A stretch of DNA of 8,520 nt from JBAXQQ01 sp037131695 (GTDB lineage Bacteria; Armatimonadota; Hebobacteria; CAIYQO01). The notes under the pieces were generated by a model, which was given only the letters and a program-made list of their open reading frames with translations, searched no databases and was not told the origin of the DNA. This document shows, piece after piece, positions 5,275 through 8,520 of the stretch; position 1 is the first letter of the stretch, and each line of letters begins with the position of its first letter. The stretch spans positions 1-8,520 of the forward strand of contig CAZWZF010000099.1 of assembly GCA_964638715.1 (NCBI GenBank), read 5' to 3'. The translations under genes were made by a program, and so were the position numbers.

Positions 5275-6909
5275 TCACTCCGGTACTGCCAGTCTGGCGA
5301 TGAAGGCCAGGAAATCTCCTAATTGGCGGTGGGGGCAATTTTCTGCCGTATTTAATGCTTCTTCCCGCAGTTTTTTGCGCAATGCTTTTGCTTTTTTGAA
5401 TGCACCGGATTCATCATATAGCTCTCTTGCCAATGTAACTGCTTTTACAGGGTCTTCTTCGTTTTTAATCAGGTCCATTTTACTTCTGGCGTGTTCATTT
5501 TCCAGTGCGAACGCGGTTAAAATTGTCGGTTTGGAAATCTGCAATTCGCGTGCCAGGGCAGTGGTGTTTTTCATATCCTGCCATTCGCTCATATCATCGT
5601 GCAGTTGAAATGCCTCGCCCAGGTACAGGCAGAAACGGTGCAGACATTCCATGGGAAGGTCTGCTGTCGCTGCCCTGGCGCCGGTATAAACCGCCGCGAA
5701 AAATGCTGGTGAACTTTTGCCAGCATATATTTTCAAGACTTCTCCGGGCAGCAGGTTTGATGATGTTCCCGCTAATTCCGCGCCTTGCCCGCGGCACAGG
5801 CTGAGATGAGCCTTAGTTAACTCTGCCAGGATATCAGTCACGCAATCCGCACCCAGAGTGCCTCGGCATTGGATTATTAAATTATAACCGTACCCGATAA
5901 GATAATCGCCGATATTCACCGCCGGGCCGACACCAAATAGGTTATGCAGCGTCTGGTTCTTTCCGCGTTTGATATCACCGTCTTCAATATCGTCATGTAT
6001 TAATGATGCTTTGTGGAGTATTTCAATAGCAATTGCCAGCTTTTTAACTGCTGTCGGGATAGTTATTTCAGGATTCAGCGCCTTTTCCTCGAATTGCATG
6101 GTGGCGTATGCCGCTATGGTGATGAACGGACGCAATCTTTTTCCGTCCTGCAGCACCCACTTTACCCCTTCATTAACGGTGAAATTTTCCGTTGCATTAA
6201 TGTCCGGCAATAACTGCGAGAACTCTTCGGTTGTAAAAATGCTATGGGTTCTTCTCAGCAATGGCAGATAGGTTAGCGAAGGCGCACCTTCATCATCATT
6301 ATATTTGGTTAAAAGTGTGTTTAATTCGTCTATATCTATGGTGGTGTTGATGCAGCCGTCATTCAGCAGCGGGACAGCGATATTTGGTATGCCGGTTTCG
6401 CGGATTCGCTGGTGTGATTTTTCCAGGGAATCAAGGCAGGCAGTGCCAAAGACGGCATCGGCTTCTCCGCTCATTATCTTCATTAATACCGCAGAAGTGC
6501 CTTCGGCGATGACCACCTGGTAACCAAGCGCCATAGCCTGTGCCCGCAGCGCGGAGATGTCGCAACTGCCACAGCCGCCGCAATTCAATCCTTCGCTGTC
6601 ATAGGTGCCGATGCAAACCGAAGAGTTGCGCAAACAATGGGGAAGCAATAAAACACGGCGATCGAATGGTATGCGGACGAACGCGTCGTGCCAGAACGCA
6701 TTATGAAGTGCCACCATGGTGAACCCGGTGAATTCACTTGATAGCTGCAACTTTTTCAGGATTGCTTCCGACATGTCAGCCAATTCATCAAAAGACAGCG
6801 GGGACGCGTCTTTTCGCGCTGATAATTCTTCCTTTGCTATCCGTCGAATTAATTCGCGGGTGAAAGGGTCAGCGGGGACAGATTTTATAGTTTCTTGTTC
6901 AATTTCCAT
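5275..6909 (-). CDS. DUF116-polyprenyl diphosphate synthase fusion protein
   Basis: The 544-residue protein has two domains. Residues about 85-192 are a DUF116 domain: LLLPHCLR (87-94), a cysteine cluster NCGGCGSC (C110, C113, C116), further C92, C99 and C158, and PLLNDGCINT with C186. The clustered cysteines could bind a metal or an Fe-S cluster (inference). Residues about 240-544 are a trans-isoprenyl diphosphate synthase with GKRLRP (256-261), first aspartate motif HDDIED (D306, D307, D310), GQGAEL (375-380), K398 and K460. The second aspartate motif reads FQLHDDMSE (434-442), DDxxE where DDxxD is usual. Residues 4 and 5 before the first motif are Ser and Ala, not aromatic, which favours a product longer than farnesyl (C20 or more). 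Lone synthases have about 300 residues, so the N-terminal part is extra. The ATG at 6909 lacks a Shine-Dalgarno. The gene follows folC after 53 bases. Confidence 0.9.
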   Translation of the reverse strand: MEIEQETIKSVPADPFTRELIRRIAKEELSARKDASPLSFDELADMSEAILKKLQLSSEFTGFTMVALHNAFWHDAFVRIPFDRRVLLLPHCLRNSSVCIGTYDSEGLNCGGCGSCDISALRAQAMALGYQVVIAEGTSAVLMKIMSGEADAVFGTACLDSLEKSHQRIRETGIPNIAVPLLNDGCINTTIDIDELNTLLTKYNDDEGAPSLTYLPLLRRTHSIFTTEEFSQLLPDINATENFTVNEGVKWVLQDGKRLRPFITIAAYATMQFEEKALNPEITIPTAVKKLAIAIEILHKASLIHDDIEDGDIKRGKNQTLHNLFGVGPAVNIGDYLIGYGYNLIIQCRGTLGADCVTDILAELTKAHLSLCRGQGAELAGTSSNLLPGEVLKIYAGKSSPAFFAAVYTGARAATADLPMECLHRFCLYLGEAFQLHDDMSEWQDMKNTTALARELQISKPTILTAFALENEHARSKMDLIKNEEDPVKAVTLARELYDESGAFKKAKALRKKLREEALNTAENCPHRQLGDFLAFIARLAVPE

Positions 6910-6921
6910 AATTTATGTCTT

Positions 6922-6927
6922 ATTATA
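6922..6927 (-). promoter_or_regulatory. Possible -10 box before the prenyl synthase gene
   Basis: TATAAT is read on the minus strand in the 53-base gap between folC and the prenyl synthase gene, 12 bases before its ATG. Transcription from it would give an almost leaderless mRNA, in keeping with the lack of a Shine-Dalgarno. No convincing -35 is present, so cotranscription with folC is as likely. Confidence 0.3.
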
Positions 6928-6962
6928 CAAAACAGCGCGTATAAAAGGCGCATTTTTATCGG

Positions 6963-8252
6963 CTATTTTTCATGTTTTATAGCTTCGCCGGCTAAATATA
7001 AAGAACCTGACACGCAAATTACCCCATTTGTTGCGATTTTTTTCGCGATTTTTATAGCTTCCGGGTAAGTTTGCGCTATTTCCGCTGAAAAACCACCTTT
7101 CGCAGCCTCTTCCTGCAGTAATTGCGGGTTCATAGCGCGTGGATTATCGGCAGCGGTGAAGATGATATTTTTCGCGACCGCACAATACTGTGCAATCATA
7201 TTTTTCCATTCTTTTTCCCGCGCGAATCCAAGGATGAATACCAGTTCTTTATCATTATATATATGCAGCAGATATTCTATCAGTAAAGATGTCGACAGCG
7301 GTTCGTGGGCACCATCGACTATAACTATTGGGTCATCGTTGATTTGCTGCAGTCTGCCCGGCCAAGTTGTTGCTGCCAGTCCGTATCCCACCGACCCGGA
7401 TGTGAATCGCCAACCTTTCTGGCGCAGCCGATCAATTATCCCGATTGCTACCGCCGCGTTTACCCGTTGGTGGTTTCCCTTTAACGAAAGGTTTAAATGA
7501 TTATAGTCGGCAATGGGAGTGGATATTTGCAGGTTATTATCTTCAACGGTAATAACAATATCTTTTCCAACCAGCCATAATTCGGCGTTCTTCTCCGATA
7601 CTTTATTAACAATTACTGTTAACGCATTGTCTGGTTGGGGTGCGCACACTAACGGAATGTCATTCTTTATAATACCGGCTTTTTCACCAGCTATCTTATC
7701 AATGCTGTTGCCCAACTCATCAGTGTGGTCAAGTGCCAGGGTGGTGATGGCGGTCACAATCGGATTGCAGATATTGGTAGAGTCCAACCTGCCGCCCATA
7801 CCGGTCTCTAAAATGCCGACATCTATGTTATATTTTGCGAAATGAATAAATGCCATCAGCGTGAGCGATTCAAAATATGTAGGCTTATCCTGCATATTCT
7901 GGCAGGCATCCTTAACACCAGTCGCCGCACTGGCAAACTCATCATCGCTTATCTCTTTAGCGTTAACGCGAATTCGTTCGTTTATATATATAAGGTGTGG
8001 CGATGTAAAAAGTCCGGTGGTATAGTCAGATTCGCGCAGGATGGATTCGATCATTGCCGCTGTGGAACCTTTGCCTTTGGTGCCTGCGATATGAATGTAG
8101 GGAATTTTCAGATGTGGGTTGTCAAGAAGGCTTGCGGCATCGGTCATACGCTGCAAATTCAGATATCTTGACACTTCTTTTTGTGCTGGCGTGCGTTCGT
8201 AATTGATTAAACTGTTCAGCCAATCGATTGATTGCGGGTAATTCATGAGCAT
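6963..8252 (-). CDS. folC: Folylpolyglutamate/dihydrofolate synthase FolC
   Basis: This cytoplasmic Mur-ligase-family enzyme adds glutamate to folates (and, in bifunctional forms, to dihydropteroate) using ATP. From the ATG at 8252 it has 429 residues, the family norm. It has P-loop GTKGKGS (57-63), TSPHL with NERIR (about 83-94), LETGMGGRLDSTN (148-160), LDHTDELG (174-181), EKAGIIK (190-196), GNHQ (259-262), WPGRLQ (297-302) and the closing GSLYLAGE (416-423). The usual DGAHNP motif reads DGAHEP (314-318 region), with Glu in place of Asn. A TTG in frame at 8291 would add 13 residues unlike the family. The ATG at 8246 is also possible, and neither ATG has a strong Shine-Dalgarno. Whether it has both activities cannot be told here; no folP is visible. 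It leads a possible operon with the prenyl synthase gene. Confidence 0.94.
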   Translation of the reverse strand: MLMNYPQSIDWLNSLINYERTPAQKEVSRYLNLQRMTDAASLLDNPHLKIPYIHIAGTKGKGSTAAMIESILRESDYTTGLFTSPHLIYINERIRVNAKEISDDEFASAATGVKDACQNMQDKPTYFESLTLMAFIHFAKYNIDVGILETGMGGRLDSTNICNPIVTAITTLALDHTDELGNSIDKIAGEKAGIIKNDIPLVCAPQPDNALTVIVNKVSEKNAELWLVGKDIVITVEDNNLQISTPIADYNHLNLSLKGNHQRVNAAVAIGIIDRLRQKGWRFTSGSVGYGLAATTWPGRLQQINDDPIVIVDGAHEPLSTSLLIEYLLHIYNDKELVFILGFAREKEWKNMIAQYCAVAKNIIFTAADNPRAMNPQLLQEEAAKGGFSAEIAQTYPEAIKIAKKIATNGVICVSGSLYLAGEAIKHEK

Positions 8253-8354
8253 ATTTTCGTCTTTAATGATGCGCAAGTCAATAAAATACAACAGAAAACA
8301 GCAATTTTATTAAGATTTTTTAATATTTGATAAAAGAATTTTAAAGGCAATAAA

Positions 8355-8371
8355 CAGCACATATAGTGCTG
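8355..8371. repeat. Short perfect palindrome CAGCAC-ATATA-GTGCTG
   Basis: A 6+6 bp inverted repeat around a 5-base loop lies about 100 bases upstream of folC in an AT-rich spacer. It could be an operator or a small hairpin. A second small pair, TGCT/AGCA (8367-8378), overlaps it. Confidence 0.45.
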
Positions 8372-8380
8372 CATAGCATA

Positions 8381-8437
8381 ATATCGGCTGTATCTATGGT
8401 CTGTTGAGTAGTAAATCAGCCACATTACAGCCAATAT
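8381..8437. repeat. 12-bp inverted repeat ATATCGGCTGTA / TACAGCCAATAT
   Basis: The arms at 8381-8392 and 8426-8437 match at 11 of 12 positions and enclose 33 bases. The right arm ends at the first base of the DnaA box. Regulatory meaning is unknown; it lies upstream of both folC (leftward) and the strong rightward promoter. Confidence 0.5.
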
Positions 8438-8445
8438 GTGGATAA
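8437..8445 (-). promoter_or_regulatory. Consensus DnaA box
   Basis: On the minus strand the nine bases read TTATCCACA, the perfect DnaA-binding consensus. It is 27 bases upstream of the -35 of the rightward promoter. It is the only one I find in the window, so it is not evidence of an origin on its own; it may regulate the promoter or be a chance match. Confidence 0.5.
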
Positions 8446-8472
8446 CTATTGAAAATTAATATCAAAAACCTG

Positions 8473-8501
8473 TTGACAATGGTATTTGATGATAGTATAC
8501 T
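8473..8501 (+). promoter_or_regulatory. Strong sigma70-type promoter, rightward
   Basis: The -35 is TTGACA (8473-8478), the spacer is 17 bases, and the -10 is TATACT (8496-8501), one base from consensus. The bases after it, TCGCCTCG, make a GC-rich discriminator like those of stringently controlled rRNA and tRNA promoters. Transcription should start near 8508. The transcribed gene lies beyond the window edge and is unknown. Confidence 0.75.
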
Positions 8502-8520
8502 TCGCCTCGTTGCCCGGAAC

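Noticed and set aside
8243..8434. Minus-strand frame of 63 codons upstream of folC
   Set aside because: It overlaps the folC start in another frame and covers AT-rich spacer with inverted repeats; its composition does not look coding.
8437..8445. Replication origin at the right edge
   Set aside because: Only one DnaA box is visible and none of the usual origin genes (dnaA, dnaN) are present, so I kept it only as a single site.

Overview
The window holds six protein genes and several kinds of intergenic repeat. It most likely comes from an uncultured bacterium. The secreted PQQ-type beta-propeller protein, whose mature N-terminus reads ADWPQFRG, is of a kind common in Planctomycetota, Verrucomicrobiota, Lentisphaerota and allied candidate phyla. 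The genes have moderate GC and the spacers are AT-rich and full of repeats. No rRNA or marker protein here fixes the lineage, so the placement is tentative.

Layout from left to right. Positions 1-241 carry a 148-bp inverted-repeat element (53-200) and a 7-bp-period array (223-257). The array supplies the stop codon of the next gene. recD2, a RecD-like DNA helicase, runs leftward (242-2518). A spacer of about 290 bp holds a second heptamer array and the promoter and ribosome binding site of a rightward gene for an exported beta-propeller protein (2810-4015). Between this gene and the leftward genes that face it lie a clear minus-strand terminator (4046-4083) and a GGGACTGACACC palindrome. A two-gene leftward operon of small membrane proteins follows: DUF4234-like upstream and DUF2752 downstream, overlapping by 8 bp. 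Its leader contains a perfect 9+9 bp palindrome between the -10 box and the Shine-Dalgarno. The spacer at 4987-5274 also holds a REP-like palindrome and a third heptamer array. Next are two leftward genes: folC upstream (6963-8252) and, 53 bp downstream of it, a 544-residue protein that joins an N-terminal DUF116 domain to a C-terminal polyprenyl diphosphate synthase (5275-6909).

The right edge (8253-8520) is AT-rich. It has two inverted repeats, one consensus DnaA box and a near-perfect sigma70-type promoter with a GC-rich discriminator, firing rightward out of the window toward an unseen gene, possibly a stable-RNA operon.

The genes have housekeeping or envelope roles (DNA repair, folate, isoprenoid, exported propeller) and do not form one pathway. 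The least explained parts are the DUF116-prenyl synthase fusion, the DUF4234/DUF2752 pair with its leader palindrome, and the several unrelated repeat families packed into almost every gene boundary. I see no CRISPR array, tRNA, rRNA, transposase gene or defence system.
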